Source: JBLHOS01 sp047623825
GTDB taxonomy: Bacteria > Pseudomonadota > Alphaproteobacteria > Rhodobacterales > Rhodobacteraceae
Direction: 5' to 3'
DNA length: 64,000 nt
Assembly (NCBI GenBank): GCA_047623825.1
Contig: JBLHOS010000001.1
Location: 62,001-126,000, forward strand
The notes beneath the pieces were generated by a model. The model was given only the letters and a program-made list of their open reading frames with translations. It made no database searches and was not told where the DNA came from. Position numbers and translations under genes: made by a program. Positions 19,271-28,533 of this stretch are shown here, one piece after another. How positions within the stretch are numbered: the stretch's first letter is position 1; every line of letters begins with the position of its first letter.

Positions 19271-20383
19271 CTAGAAGTCGGTATCTGGGCGACGGCGGAT
19301 CCAGACCTCAAACATCGGATCGCCAAGGTGCCACTCGTCATCCCATTTATCCACCAGGTTGAGCGCGCTGAGCTTGCGTAGGGCGGCCTGTATGGCAGAG
19401 CTTGAGAGCGGATCACCGCGGAGCCTGCGCGCGAAATCCCGCCCGTCAGCGCCAAACATCTGGCCGACATCTTCGGCGACCATGCGCAGTACGAGGCGCT
19501 GATTGTCGGTTAGCGACAGCCAGGTTTCGGCGAAACTGAATTCTTCCTCTAGGTCTTGTTCAACCCGGTCGCGTGCCTCTTGGGCTGAGGCGGCCAGTGG
19601 CATGGCGTTAAGCCAGCGCTGAAACAACATCGGGTTTTGGCCAAAGGCGTCGAAATAGATATAGGCCTGATCGGGATCAAGTTCGCGCCGATATGTGGCG
19701 GCATAAGCCGCCAGTTGGTGATGCACAAAGTCCAAGCCCAAAGCCGGCAACTCAATCGGGGTGGCAAAGCGGTAGAAGGGCGCGTCGCGGGTTGAAAAGA
19801 CGTGCGATAGGCCCTGTTGTGATGAGCCTGTGAACAGCACCGAAAGCCCATCCTTGCGTTTATCCAGACTGGTGCGCAAGGCGGCTATCACGGGTTCTGC
19901 ATTGGGGGCTTTTGCGACCTCTTGAAACTCATCAAACAGGAAAAACGTCGGGTGGTTCGTGTTGGCCAGACGGTCGCAATATTGATCCATCAACAGCAAA
20001 TGGTCAGCGGGGACCTCGCGGCCAAGGTTGGCCAAGTCGATCTCTATCTCGCCGCGTCCATCGGGTGATCGCAGCCGTAACTTTGGCGCAAGGCCGCGCG
20101 CGCCACGCCAGAGCCGGTTCACGCCGGGGCCTGAATAGAGGGCCTGTTCAAGCTCATAAAGAAGAACCGCGAGCGGGGAGGCGGTGGTTTGCCAGAAGCT
20201 GGCATAGCCGACTTTGTGGCGATACATTTCTGCGCGCGGTGCCAGATCATAAAGCAAAAACTGGGTCTTACCGATGCGACGCGGTCCAAAAAGCGACAGG
20301 GCCTGCGCCGGACCGCTGGTCATCATCTGAAAGACGGTGTCCAGAAAGCCGGTGCGCGGGTAGTGCCAATGCGATTTGATCAT
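19271..20383 (-). CDS. P-loop ATPase of unknown function (STAND/AAA type)
   Basis: A 370-residue ATPase. Walker A is GPRRIGKT (about residue 33), Walker B is FFLFDEFQ (about 149), and LFTGSS acts as a sensor-type segment. The C-terminal part (LTDNQRLVLRMVAEDVG to AALRKLSALNLVDKWDDEWHLGDPMFEVWIRR) looks like a winged-helix domain. This layout resembles archaeal-type and STAND ATPases used as switches. No partner protein with a recognisable effector domain is adjacent. Its start codon is flanked by an unusual inverted-repeat block (20390-20441). Confidence 0.82.
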   Translation of the reverse strand: MIKSHWHYPRTGFLDTVFQMMTSGPAQALSLFGPRRIGKTQFLLYDLAPRAEMYRHKVGYASFWQTTASPLAVLLYELEQALYSGPGVNRLWRGARGLAPKLRLRSPDGRGEIEIDLANLGREVPADHLLLMDQYCDRLANTNHPTFFLFDEFQEVAKAPNAEPVIAALRTSLDKRKDGLSVLFTGSSQQGLSHVFSTRDAPFYRFATPIELPALGLDFVHHQLAAYAATYRRELDPDQAYIYFDAFGQNPMLFQRWLNAMPLAASAQEARDRVEQDLEEEFSFAETWLSLTDNQRLVLRMVAEDVGQMFGADGRDFARRLRGDPLSSSAIQAALRKLSALNLVDKWDDEWHLGDPMFEVWIRRRPDTDF

Positions 20384-20389
20384 TATCCA

Positions 20390-20441
20390 GTATTATCCTA
20401 GATCAAATAATTATTCAAATCCGAATAATTCAGGATAATAC
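20390..20441 (-). promoter_or_regulatory. nested inverted repeat over the ATPase translation start
   Basis: Outer arms GTATTATCCT (20390-20399) and AGGATAATAC (20432-20441) are perfect complements. Inner arms AATTATTC (20409-20416) and GAATAATT (20423-20430) form a second perfect stem round a 6-base loop. A further GGATAAT runs into the ATPase ATG at 20383. On the minus-strand transcript the AGGA that could serve as ribosome-binding site lies in one outer arm. It may be an operator, a translational switch or a terminator for the upstream reductase; a T-run is lacking. Confidence 0.6.
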
Positions 20442-20443
20442 CG

Positions 20444-21451
20444 CTAACCCTTTGCGAGGGTATCAACTGCGAGGGCCGAGGCCAGAATGGCCTCTTTGGC
20501 CGGCGTGAAGGTGAAATCGAAGTCGCGACAGGTGGCGCTGTTCTCTACCATCTTGTCGACACCGAGGGACGGAATAATCCCCCGAACAGTCGGATCAAAC
20601 AGGCCGATCAGCTTCATCAGCCAGCTAGGGGCGATCCGGGTCGCGACCTTGCGTGCTGGGTAGGCGTCACTGATGACTTTCGCGATCTGCGGAAACATCC
20701 AGCTTGCGTCACACGCAATATAGCGATTGCCGATCGTCTGGGGTCGCGACAGGGCACCAACGTGCAGGGCTGAGACATCTTTGACATCAACCAACGATAT
20801 ACTGACCTGTGGCTGTGCGGGATCTTTGCCGCTCATGATCCGCTCAATCAACTCAAGCGAGGCGCCATAATGTTTGTCCATCGGAGTGCCGACCACCAGA
20901 CCGGGATTGATCACCGTCAACTGCATTTCGGGATGTGCAGCCACAAAGCTCCATGCGGCGCGTTCTGCCAAGGTCTTGGATTTCACATAGGCACTGGCAG
21001 TTGGATGGTCGACATCTGACCAATCCTCGGGGCCGTAGGGCACGCCTGCAGGCTTGTCGACAGACACAACCGAAACAATCGAGGAGGTCAGCACCACGCG
21101 GTGCACCCCGGCATGTTGGGCGGCCCTGAGCGCGCGCAGCGCCCCGTCAACGGCGGGACGGATCAGCGACTGCTCATCCTTGGGTTCGGCCAAAGGGAAA
21201 GGCGAGGCGGTATGCAAAACGGCGTCGACGCCGACCATCGCCTCATTCCAACCTGCATCACTGTTCAGATCCAGAACGACAAAGCTCAGCCGGTCTAGAT
21301 TGCCCGCTTTGGCCACAGCAGCACGTACTTCATCAACCCGCGATATCGACCGTAAGGACCCTTTGACGGCATAACCCGCGGCTAGAAGGTCATAGGCGAT
21401 CCGTTTCGCAATAAAGCCGGTAATCCCAGTCAAAAGTACAGTCTGCGTCAT
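20444..21451 (-). CDS. NAD-dependent epimerase/dihydroflavonol reductase-like SDR
   Basis: A 335-residue extended SDR. The nucleotide-binding motif TGITGFIAKRIA opens the protein, VLHTASPF and VVLTSS follow in the usual places, and YVKSKTLAERAAW carries the catalytic Tyr and Lys. Overall it resembles dihydroflavonol 4-reductase-like aldehyde/ketone reductases; the true substrate is not evident. The stop is directly followed by the inverted-repeat block that precedes the ATPase gene. Confidence 0.87.
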   Translation of the reverse strand: MTQTVLLTGITGFIAKRIAYDLLAAGYAVKGSLRSISRVDEVRAAVAKAGNLDRLSFVVLDLNSDAGWNEAMVGVDAVLHTASPFPLAEPKDEQSLIRPAVDGALRALRAAQHAGVHRVVLTSSIVSVVSVDKPAGVPYGPEDWSDVDHPTASAYVKSKTLAERAAWSFVAAHPEMQLTVINPGLVVGTPMDKHYGASLELIERIMSGKDPAQPQVSISLVDVKDVSALHVGALSRPQTIGNRYIACDASWMFPQIAKVISDAYPARKVATRIAPSWLMKLIGLFDPTVRGIIPSLGVDKMVENSATCRDFDFTFTPAKEAILASALAVDTLAKG

Positions 21452-21552
21452 AATCGAATCCCTGAATTGGTTGGCTTGTGATGTATCTCAGACGGCCCGC
21501 ACGAAAAAGGCCGCTTGGATAAGCGGCCCAATCGATCAAAAGGTCGCCACGC

Positions 21553-23244
21553 CTAGCTGAGTAAGCGGCGTGCGATGACTTGTGCCTGAATTTCAGCGGC
21601 GCCTTCAAAGATGTTGAGGATCCGGGCGTCGCACAGAATACGGCTGATCTTGTATTCCAGTGCAAACCCGTTGCCGCCATGGATTTGTAGCCCGTTATCA
21701 GCAGCAGCCCACGCCACCCGCGCACCCAGCAATTTTGCCATTCCTGCCTCTAGATCACAGCGGCGGCCCTCGTCCTTTTTGCGCGCAGAAAAGTAGGTCA
21801 GCTGACGCGCGATCATGATCTCAACGGCCATCATCGCCAACTTGCCCGACATGCGCGGAAAATCGATCAGAGATTTGCCGAACTGCTTGCGGTCCTGGGC
21901 GTATTGCATCGCCACATCCAGCGCCGATTGCGCCACGCCGATTGCGCGCGCAGCGGTCTGGATGCGGGCACTCTCAAATGTCTCCATCAGATGCTTAAAG
22001 CCTTGACCCTCAACGCCGCCCAACAGGTTTTCACCGGCGACATGGAAATTGTCGAACGCCAGTTCATATTCCTTCATGCCGCGATATCCCAGCACTTCGA
22101 TTTCACCGCCGGTCATCCCGTCGGTTGGGAACGGGTCGTCAACGGTGCCGGGTGTCTTTTCGGCGATAAACATCGACAGACCCTTGTAATTGGTCGTGCC
22201 GGGATCTGTTCGCACCAAAAGCGTCATGATCTGGGTGCGCGCGGCGTGGGTGATCCAGGTCTTGTTGCCAGTCACCTTGTAGTTATCATCAACCTTGACC
22301 GCGCGCGTGCGCATGCTGCCCAGATCAGACCCGGTATTGGGTTCGGTAAAGACGGCGGTGGGCAGTATTTCGCCGCTGGCCAGCCGTGGCAACCACTTGG
22401 CTTTTTGGTCCTCGGTGCCACCGCACGAGATCAGTTCAGCCGCAATCTCGGACCGTGTGCCTAGTGAGCCAACGCCGATATAGCCGCGTGAGAGCTCTTC
22501 TGAGACGACACACATTGAGGCCTTGGACAGTCCAAACCCACCGTATTCCTCGGGGATCGTCAGGCCAAAGACGCCCATTTCGGCCAGCTCCTCAATGACT
22601 CGCATCGGGATCAGTTCATCCTTGAGGTGCCATTCATGGGCGAAGGGCTCTACCTTCTCGATGGCATAGCGGCGGAACTGCTCACGGATCATCTCCAGCT
22701 CATCATCAAGGCCAGAGGCGCCGACTGTCACATTGGCCGATTGTTCCTGCATCAGCACAACCAGCCGGGTGCGAACGGCTTGTGTGTTGGCCGATTGGCT
22801 AAGTGTCATGATCTCTGGTGTCATCATGACGCGCTGATCGTCTTTGGTCAGGCCCAGGTCTTGCAGTCGCAGCATTTCGCCTTGGCTCATCGGGATACCG
22901 CCGTAGATCTGCCAGAGGTATTCACCAAAAGCGATCTGATGGATCAACGCCTCAACCTCGCCAAAGCGCGCGTTAGCGTCCAGTCGCTCTGCCCAAGCCT
23001 GCATCTGCGTCAACGCCTCAACATAGGTTGCAAGCCAAGCTAGGCCGTGGGCCGCAAACTGATTTTTCTCCAGCAAAGCACCGCAAACGCGCCCATCTTC
23101 GGTGACGGTTTTACGCACACGGTCTTTTGCCGTCGCAAGCAGCGATCCAAGTACTGGAATGGTCGCTGCGGTCAGGCGCAGTAGGCCAGGCAGACGGGTG
23201 CTCGTCTCAGGGACAACTTGCATCTTTTGTCCATCATGGGGCAT
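21553..23244 (-). CDS. mcd: acyl-CoA dehydrogenase, probably (2S)-methylsuccinyl-CoA dehydrogenase
   Basis: A 563-residue flavoprotein with a normal acyl-CoA dehydrogenase body from about residue 180 (GLTIPEEYGGFGLS, TEPNTGSDLGS, the FAD-binding RKQFGKSLIDFPRM and the closing QIHGGNGFALEYKISRILCDARILNIFEG). The roughly 180-residue N-terminal extension (LPGLLRLTAATIP to AWLATYVEALTQMQAWAERL) is characteristic of methylsuccinyl-CoA dehydrogenase, which makes mesaconyl-CoA in the ethylmalonyl-CoA pathway. ATG 23244 is preceded by AAGGAGAAGG at good spacing. Assignment rests on the extension and the lineage; electrons would pass to ETF. Confidence 0.8.
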   Translation of the reverse strand: MPHDGQKMQVVPETSTRLPGLLRLTAATIPVLGSLLATAKDRVRKTVTEDGRVCGALLEKNQFAAHGLAWLATYVEALTQMQAWAERLDANARFGEVEALIHQIAFGEYLWQIYGGIPMSQGEMLRLQDLGLTKDDQRVMMTPEIMTLSQSANTQAVRTRLVVLMQEQSANVTVGASGLDDELEMIREQFRRYAIEKVEPFAHEWHLKDELIPMRVIEELAEMGVFGLTIPEEYGGFGLSKASMCVVSEELSRGYIGVGSLGTRSEIAAELISCGGTEDQKAKWLPRLASGEILPTAVFTEPNTGSDLGSMRTRAVKVDDNYKVTGNKTWITHAARTQIMTLLVRTDPGTTNYKGLSMFIAEKTPGTVDDPFPTDGMTGGEIEVLGYRGMKEYELAFDNFHVAGENLLGGVEGQGFKHLMETFESARIQTAARAIGVAQSALDVAMQYAQDRKQFGKSLIDFPRMSGKLAMMAVEIMIARQLTYFSARKKDEGRRCDLEAGMAKLLGARVAWAAADNGLQIHGGNGFALEYKISRILCDARILNIFEGAAEIQAQVIARRLLS

Positions 23245-23413
23245 GGCCTTCTCCTTGTCTCAGCGGTTTGGGCCGATGTAGTTTGTTTGCAGTTCGTGCG
23301 CAACAAAAATACAAGTTTATTGCGCTATAAGACCGAAAGTGTCGCCACGAAATACCCATGCGGGCCGGTCTAATTCCCGATATAGCGAGTTGTCTTGTAT
23401 CGGAGCCCAAATT

Positions 23414-24181
23414 GTGGACCCATTTTATCAGCTTATGACGCCGCTGGCCTTTGGCGCTGCCTTTGCGATCGCGATGCTGGCTGGGTTTGTCAAAGGGACT
23501 GTTGGGTTCGCCATGCCGTTGATCATGATCTCTGGCATGGGGGCGTTCTTGCCTATTGAGGTGGCGTTGGCCGGCCTGATCGGGGCAACTGTGACCAGCA
23601 ATGTGGTTCAGGCGCTGCGCCAAGGTTGGCGGGCGGCCATAGCGTCAGCCAGACATCATTGGCGGTTTCTGGTTATCGTGCTGGTCTGCATGTTGTTCAG
23701 CGCGCAACTGGTTCCGATTGTCTCTGACAGGTTCATCTATGGCTTCTTGGGCGTAGCAATTGTTGTGTTTGTGGCGATGCAACTGATGGGTTGGAAAATC
23801 CGGGTGGACCCGGCGCGCCGGGTCCGTGCAGAGTTTGGATTTGGTGTCGCGGCGGGCGCGCTTGGTGGCTTGGCTGGCGTGTGGGGGCCACCGACCGTGG
23901 CCTACCTGCTGGCGCTGGACACGGAAAAAACCGAACAGGTTCGCGTGCAGGGCGTGGTCTTTTTCCTTGGCGCTATTGTGCTGTTATCGGCCCATCTGCA
24001 ATCGGGCGTTTTGAACACGCAAACCATTCCGCTTTCCGTGACCCTGATTATTCCTGCGATGCTTGGCATGGGCCTGGGATTTAGGGCGCAGGAACGTTTG
24101 GACAGGGAACAGTTTTTGCGCGCAACGCTGATCGTATTGTTGCTGGCAGGGTTTAATTTGTTGCGGCGGGCCCTGTTTTAG
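23414..24181 (+). CDS. TauE/SafE-type membrane permease
   Basis: A 255-residue integral membrane protein of the TauE/SafE (DUF81) superfamily, linked to export of sulfite or organic anions. It shows the two half-repeats with GFVKGTVGFAMPLIMISGMGAF in the first and ALGGLAGVWGPPTVAYLLAL in the second, and about eight hydrophobic segments. GTG 23414 has GGAG eight bases upstream; upstream frame sequence is unlike the family. The substrate is unknown. Confidence 0.85.
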   Translation: MDPFYQLMTPLAFGAAFAIAMLAGFVKGTVGFAMPLIMISGMGAFLPIEVALAGLIGATVTSNVVQALRQGWRAAIASARHHWRFLVIVLVCMLFSAQLVPIVSDRFIYGFLGVAIVVFVAMQLMGWKIRVDPARRVRAEFGFGVAAGALGGLAGVWGPPTVAYLLALDTEKTEQVRVQGVVFFLGAIVLLSAHLQSGVLNTQTIPLSVTLIIPAMLGMGLGFRAQERLDREQFLRATLIVLLLAGFNLLRRALF

Positions 24182-24193
24182 GGCCCGCTCTTT
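24166..24193 (+). terminator. intrinsic terminator overlapping the TauE-type gene end
   Basis: GCGGGCCCT (24166-24174) pairs with AGGGCCCGC (24180-24188) around GTTTT, followed by TCTTTT. The left arm encodes the last residues of the permease. The element separates it from convergent pckA. Confidence 0.75.
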
Positions 24194-25792
24194 TCAAGAG
24201 ATTGCGGCTGCTTTCACGTCTTCATCGATGAACGGGATGTATTGAGCAAAGTTGCTGCAGAACATGTTCACCAGTTTCATAGCCTGCTTGTCATAGGCCT
24301 CGACGTTGTCCCAAGTCCGCCGCGGATCAAGCAAGATGTCGGCAACGCCGGCCACACTGATCGGAACATCAAAACCGAAATTGGCGTCCTTGCGGAACGT
24401 GGCGCTGTTCAGCGAACCATCCAATGCAGCCGTCAGCAAGGCGCGGGTCGCGCGGATTGGCATGCGGGATCCGGTGCCATAGGCGCCACCGGTCCAACCG
24501 GTGTTCACCAGCCAACAGGTCGCACCATGAGCGGCAATTTTTTCCCGCAGCAGGTTGCCGTACACCTCAGGTCGGCGCGGCATGAAGGGCGCGCCAAAGC
24601 AGGTGGAGAATGTTGGTTCAGGCTCGGTCACGCCCCGCTCTGTGCCCGCGACTTTTGAGGTGAAGCCCGACAAGAAGTGATACATCGCCTGCGCCGGCGT
24701 CAGCCGTGAAATCGGGGGAAGCACGCCGAAGGCGTCGCAGGTCAGCATAATGATATTGCGTGGTGAGCCGCCCAATGCCGTGGCCGACGCGTTTGAGATA
24801 TACTCAAGCGGATAGGCGCACCGCATATTTGCGGTCAGGCTGTCATCCTCAAAATCCAGCTCTTTGGTGTCAGGATCAAAGACCATATTCTCGATCACGG
24901 TGCCGAATTTCTTGGTGGTCGCGTAGATCTCAGGCTCAGCATCGGGGCTAAGTGAGATCGTTTTGGCATAGCAGCCACCCTCAAAATTGAAGATGCCGTT
25001 GTCGGACCAGCCGTGCTCATCATCGCCGATCAGCACGCGGTCAGGGTCCGCCGACAGAGTCGTTTTGCCGGTTCCAGACAGGCCAAAGAAAATCGCGGCA
25101 TTCTCTGGGTCATCTGGGGCGTGGTTCGCAGAGCAATGCATCGGCATCACACCTTTTGCGGGCAACAGGTAGTTCAGCAGCGCGAACACCGATTTTTTGC
25201 TCTCACCGGCATAAGCCGTGCCGCCGATCAAGATCAGCTTTTTGTCAAAGTTCAGTGCAATGACCGTCTCGGACCGGCAGCCATGGCGCGCAGGGTCCGC
25301 CTGAAAGCTGGGGCTGTTTAGAATGGTGAACTCTGGCGCAAATTCCAGCAACTGGTCCGCCGTCGGGCGGCGCAACATGTGCCGGATGAACAGGCCGTGC
25401 CAGGCCAGTTCCGTCACGACGCGCACATCCAAACGGTAGGCCGGGTCGGCGCCGCCAAAAAGATCCTGCACAAAGTAGTCGCGCCCGGCCATATGGGCCG
25501 TCATATCGGCATGCAAAATATCGAATGCGTTGGGTGTCATCGGGGCATTGTTTTCCCACCAGATGCTGTCTTCGACGGCCGGTGTCCGAACGACGAATTT
25601 GTCCTTTGGGGAGCGGCCTGTGTGCTTGCCGGTTGTGGTCAAAAAGGCGCCGCCCTGGCCTAATGTGCCCTCGCCACGAATTATTGCCTCTTCGACCAAC
25701 GCAGGCTCGAGCAAGTTATAATAAACCGTGCCCAATCCTGTCAGGCCTTGGTGGCTTAATGTATGGTTCGGGTTTACGCTGCCAACGATCAT
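24194..25792 (-). CDS. pckA: phosphoenolpyruvate carboxykinase (ATP)
   Basis: Converts oxaloacetate and ATP to phosphoenolpyruvate, the entry to gluconeogenesis. The 532-residue protein has the P-loop GLSGTGKT at 237-244, the oxaloacetate-binding [10 protein letters not shown] segment, [16 protein letters not shown] and [11 protein letters not shown] 25792 is preceded by AGGAGAAC. It lies divergent from chvI; in rhizobia pckA is under ChvI influence, so shared control is possible but not visible here. The 299-base pckA-chvI gap holds both promoters; I identify no clear boxes or repeats in it. Confidence 0.97.
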   Translation of the reverse strand: MIVGSVNPNHTLSHQGLTGLGTVYYNLLEPALVEEAIIRGEGTLGQGGAFLTTTGKHTGRSPKDKFVVRTPAVEDSIWWENNAPMTPNAFDILHADMTAHMAGRDYFVQDLFGGADPAYRLDVRVVTELAWHGLFIRHMLRRPTADQLLEFAPEFTILNSPSFQADPARHGCRSETVIALNFDKKLILIGGTAYAGESKKSVFALLNYLLPAKGVMPMHCSANHAPDDPENAAIFFGLSGTGKTTLSADPDRVLIGDDEHGWSDNGIFNFEGGCYAKTISLSPDAEPEIYATTKKFGTVIENMVFDPDTKELDFEDDSLTANMRCAYPLEYISNASATALGGSPRNIIMLTCDAFGVLPPISRLTPAQAMYHFLSGFTSKVAGTERGVTEPEPTFSTCFGAPFMPRRPEVYGNLLREKIAAHGATCWLVNTGWTGGAYGTGSRMPIRATRALLTAALDGSLNSATFRKDANFGFDVPISVAGVADILLDPRRTWDNVEAYDKQAMKLVNMFCSNFAQYIPFIDEDVKAAAIS

Positions 25793-26091
25793 CTGCGTTC
25801 TCCTAGACCGTGCCGAGCGGCCAAGATGTAAGAAAATATCAAGAACAGGAGGCATTCCTGCTGATATTTGCCCCGTATAACATGACCGTTTCACGATGGG
25901 ATAGGCCGTCGGTGGACAGTTAGCGCAATCAAGTCTGAGTTATTTTGCCGCTTTAGGAAGGTCTTAACACGGATAAGGGCAAATTTACCGCACTGCATAG
26001 ATCGATTCGCAACTTATCGATTGATTCTAAGGACCAAAAAACAGACAATAAGGAAAAAATAAGACCAATTGAGCAGCACAAGGATAACAAA

Positions 26092-26793
26092 ATGTCGCGG
26101 ATCGCACTCGTCGATGACGACAGGAACATCTTGACCTCCGTTTCGATCACGTTGGAGGCTGAGGGTTTTGAGGTTGAGACTTACAACGATGGCCAATCTG
26201 CATTGGAAGCGTTTTCGCGCCGGATGCCAGAATTGGCCGTTTTAGACATTAAAATGCCCCGTATGGACGGCATGGACCTGCTCCAACGGCTGCGCCAAAA
26301 AAGTGCTGTACCGGTGATTTTTCTGACATCTAAGGACGATGAAATCGATGAGCTGATGGGCCTTCGAATGGGCGCGGATGATTATGTTCGAAAACCATTT
26401 TCGCAGCGTCTTCTGGTTGAGCGGATCCGCTCTATCCTGCGCCGGCAAGAGGCGATTGCATCTGACGCTACGGACAATCCGGAAGAAAGCCAGATCATGG
26501 CACGCGGGCAGCTTAATATGGACCCGTTGCGTCACTCCGTAAGCTGGAAGGGAAGCGATGTTTCGCTGACCGTCACAGAATTTCTGCTGCTTCAGGCCTT
26601 GGCTCAACGCCCGGGGTTCGTCAAAAGCCGGGATCAGCTGATGGACGTCGCGTATGACGAACAGGTCTATGTCGATGATCGGACCATCGACAGTCACATC
26701 AAACGTTTGCGCAAAAAGATGCGCCAATCGGACCCAGAGTTTTCGGCGATCGAAACACTCTATGGAATCGGTTATCGCTATAACGAAGAATAG
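26092..26793 (+). CDS. chvI: response regulator ChvI (OmpR family)
   Basis: DNA-binding response regulator of the ChvG/ChvI envelope and acid-stress system. The receiver domain has the acidic pair in IALVDDDRN, phospho-acceptor Asp52 in LAVLDIKMP, and the conserved Lys in FLTSKDDE. The C-terminal winged helix ends [12 protein letters not shown] and [10 protein letters not shown]. The ATG is preceded by AAGGA at good spacing. Its kinase partner follows after eight bases, and the PTS genes lie behind. Confidence 0.95.
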   Translation: MSRIALVDDDRNILTSVSITLEAEGFEVETYNDGQSALEAFSRRMPELAVLDIKMPRMDGMDLLQRLRQKSAVPVIFLTSKDDEIDELMGLRMGADDYVRKPFSQRLLVERIRSILRRQEAIASDATDNPEESQIMARGQLNMDPLRHSVSWKGSDVSLTVTEFLLLQALAQRPGFVKSRDQLMDVAYDEQVYVDDRTIDSHIKRLRKKMRQSDPEFSAIETLYGIGYRYNEE

Positions 26794-26801
26794 AAAAATT
26801 G

Positions 26802-28532
26802 ATGACCTTAGCTTCGGATATCGGCATGATGGACCGGCGCGCAAATAACGGATCAGATATTGTTCTTGGGGAAGATTGGGATCGCCCTCACGGAACAGTT
26901 GAGTCTGAATTGCGCGACGCGAGGGCTCGCCGCGGCATGATCTCGCTTAATAGATCTCCTTTGGCGCGCAAGATTATCATGTTCAATCTTCTTGCGATCG
27001 TGATCCTAGTTGCGGGCGTATTATATTTGAACCCGTTCCGAGATAGCCTAGTCTTGCAGCGTGAGCGCGCGCTGGCCGTTGAGGCCCAGCTGATTGCCGA
27101 TATCTTTGAGGCGAGCCTACCGCGGAGCGCGCCCGCTGATTTGGTCACCGGTGACGGGATTGATCCTGTAGACGTCCTGTCGCGGATCGGCCTGACGACT
27201 GGTGTAGACGTGTTTGTCTTCACGCCAAATGGGACGCTGGTTGCCTCGACCGATATGATCGAGCGGACCTTGCCGCGCCGGGTTGAGGGGATCGTGGAAC
27301 GCGCCGAACAGACTCCGCTGATCTCGCAACTCCTCAACACTATCTGGGACGGGATCGCTGGAATTCTGGCGCAAGATGTCTCTCCACCAGTGGCCACCGC
27401 ACCAGAGGAGTTAGCCCGCGCTATCATGTTGGAAACCATGAACGGCGCCACTGTTTTGCGCAGTGGCTCTGACATGTCGGGCACGGTCTTTACTGCGGCG
27501 ACCCCAATTGATGGAATTTCTGGGATCATCGGGATTATTGCTGTGACAACACCCGCCGGTGAAATTGACCATTTGGTCCGTGAGGAACGCGAACAGATCC
27601 TACAGATGTTTGTGATCGCGCTTATGGTTTCGATTGGCCTTAGCCTCGTTTTGGCCAGCACAATTGCCAACCCGCTGTCCGATCTGTCGGCCGCGGCCGA
27701 ATTGGGGCGCGACAAGAACGCCCGAAAGATGAGTCCGACCCGCGTGAGGATCCCTGATTTGACCGGCAGACCTGATGAGATCGGCCGCCTGTCTGGCGCG
27801 CTGCGCGGCATGGTCGGCGCACTGTATGACCGGATCGACAGCAACGAACAATTTGCAGCTGACGTTTCCCATGAGATCAAGAACCCGCTGGCCTCGCTCC
27901 GCTCTGCAGTTGGGACGTTGCGCATGTCGCGCACAGAGGATCAGCGCATTCGCCTACTAGACGTCATTGAACATGATGTACGGCGTCTGGACCGATTGGT
28001 CTCAGATATCTCGAACGCCTCGCGGCTCGATAGTGAACTGGTCAAAGAGGAAGAGGATGAGTTTAACCTAATCCATATGCTCGACAACCTGGCCCAGCAT
28101 CATAAGGAGTTGGCCAAGGATCAGGGCATAGAATTTATTGCCGATCTTCCAGATGAGCCCATCCCGGTTCATGGATTGGAAGGGCGGTTGGCGCAGGTCT
28201 TTGTTAACCTGATTACAAATGCTGTTTCGTTCTGCGAAGAAGGTGACGCGGTTCGGATCTGGGCACGCAAACGCGAAAACCGCATCTTGGTCGTCGTAGA
28301 AGACACTGGTCCCGGCATGCCAGAGCAGGCTTTGACTAAGGTCTTCAATCGATTTTATTCCGAACGTCCGGCGCATCAATTTGGTGATCACTCAGGCTTG
28401 GGCCTGGCGATTTCAAAGCAAATCGTTGAGGCGCATGGTGGCGTGATCTGGGCCGAGAATATCCACCCAACTGACGCTGATCCAACGTCTGAACCACTGG
28501 GGGCACGCTTTGTCGTTGGCCTGCCAATCTGA
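26802..28532 (+). CDS. chvG: sensor histidine kinase ChvG
   Basis: Membrane sensor kinase partner of ChvI, 576 residues. A first membrane segment (IIMFNLLAIVILVAGVLYL, residues about 58-76) is followed by a periplasmic sensing region, a second segment (MFVIALMVSIGLSLVLA) and a HAMP domain. Kinase motifs are intact: phospho-acceptor His in HEIKNPLASLRS, N-box NLITNAVSF, G1 VEDTGPGMP, F-box FNRFYSE and G2 SGLGLAISK. I chose ATG 26802; TTG 26799 adds one residue. The hprK start follows directly after its stop. Confidence 0.94.
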   Translation: MTLASDIGMMDRRANNGSDIVLGEDWDRPHGTVESELRDARARRGMISLNRSPLARKIIMFNLLAIVILVAGVLYLNPFRDSLVLQRERALAVEAQLIADIFEASLPRSAPADLVTGDGIDPVDVLSRIGLTTGVDVFVFTPNGTLVASTDMIERTLPRRVEGIVERAEQTPLISQLLNTIWDGIAGILAQDVSPPVATAPEELARAIMLETMNGATVLRSGSDMSGTVFTAATPIDGISGIIGIIAVTTPAGEIDHLVREEREQILQMFVIALMVSIGLSLVLASTIANPLSDLSAAAELGRDKNARKMSPTRVRIPDLTGRPDEIGRLSGALRGMVGALYDRIDSNEQFAADVSHEIKNPLASLRSAVGTLRMSRTEDQRIRLLDVIEHDVRRLDRLVSDISNASRLDSELVKEEEDEFNLIHMLDNLAQHHKELAKDQGIEFIADLPDEPIPVHGLEGRLAQVFVNLITNAVSFCEEGDAVRIWARKRENRILVVVEDTGPGMPEQALTKVFNRFYSERPAHQFGDHSGLGLAISKQIVEAHGGVIWAENIHPTDADPTSEPLGARFVVGLPI

Positions 28533-28533
28533 C

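Noticed and set aside
26888..27934. 348-codon minus-strand frame over chvG
   Set aside because: Serine/arginine-rich antisense frame lying entirely inside an intact histidine kinase.
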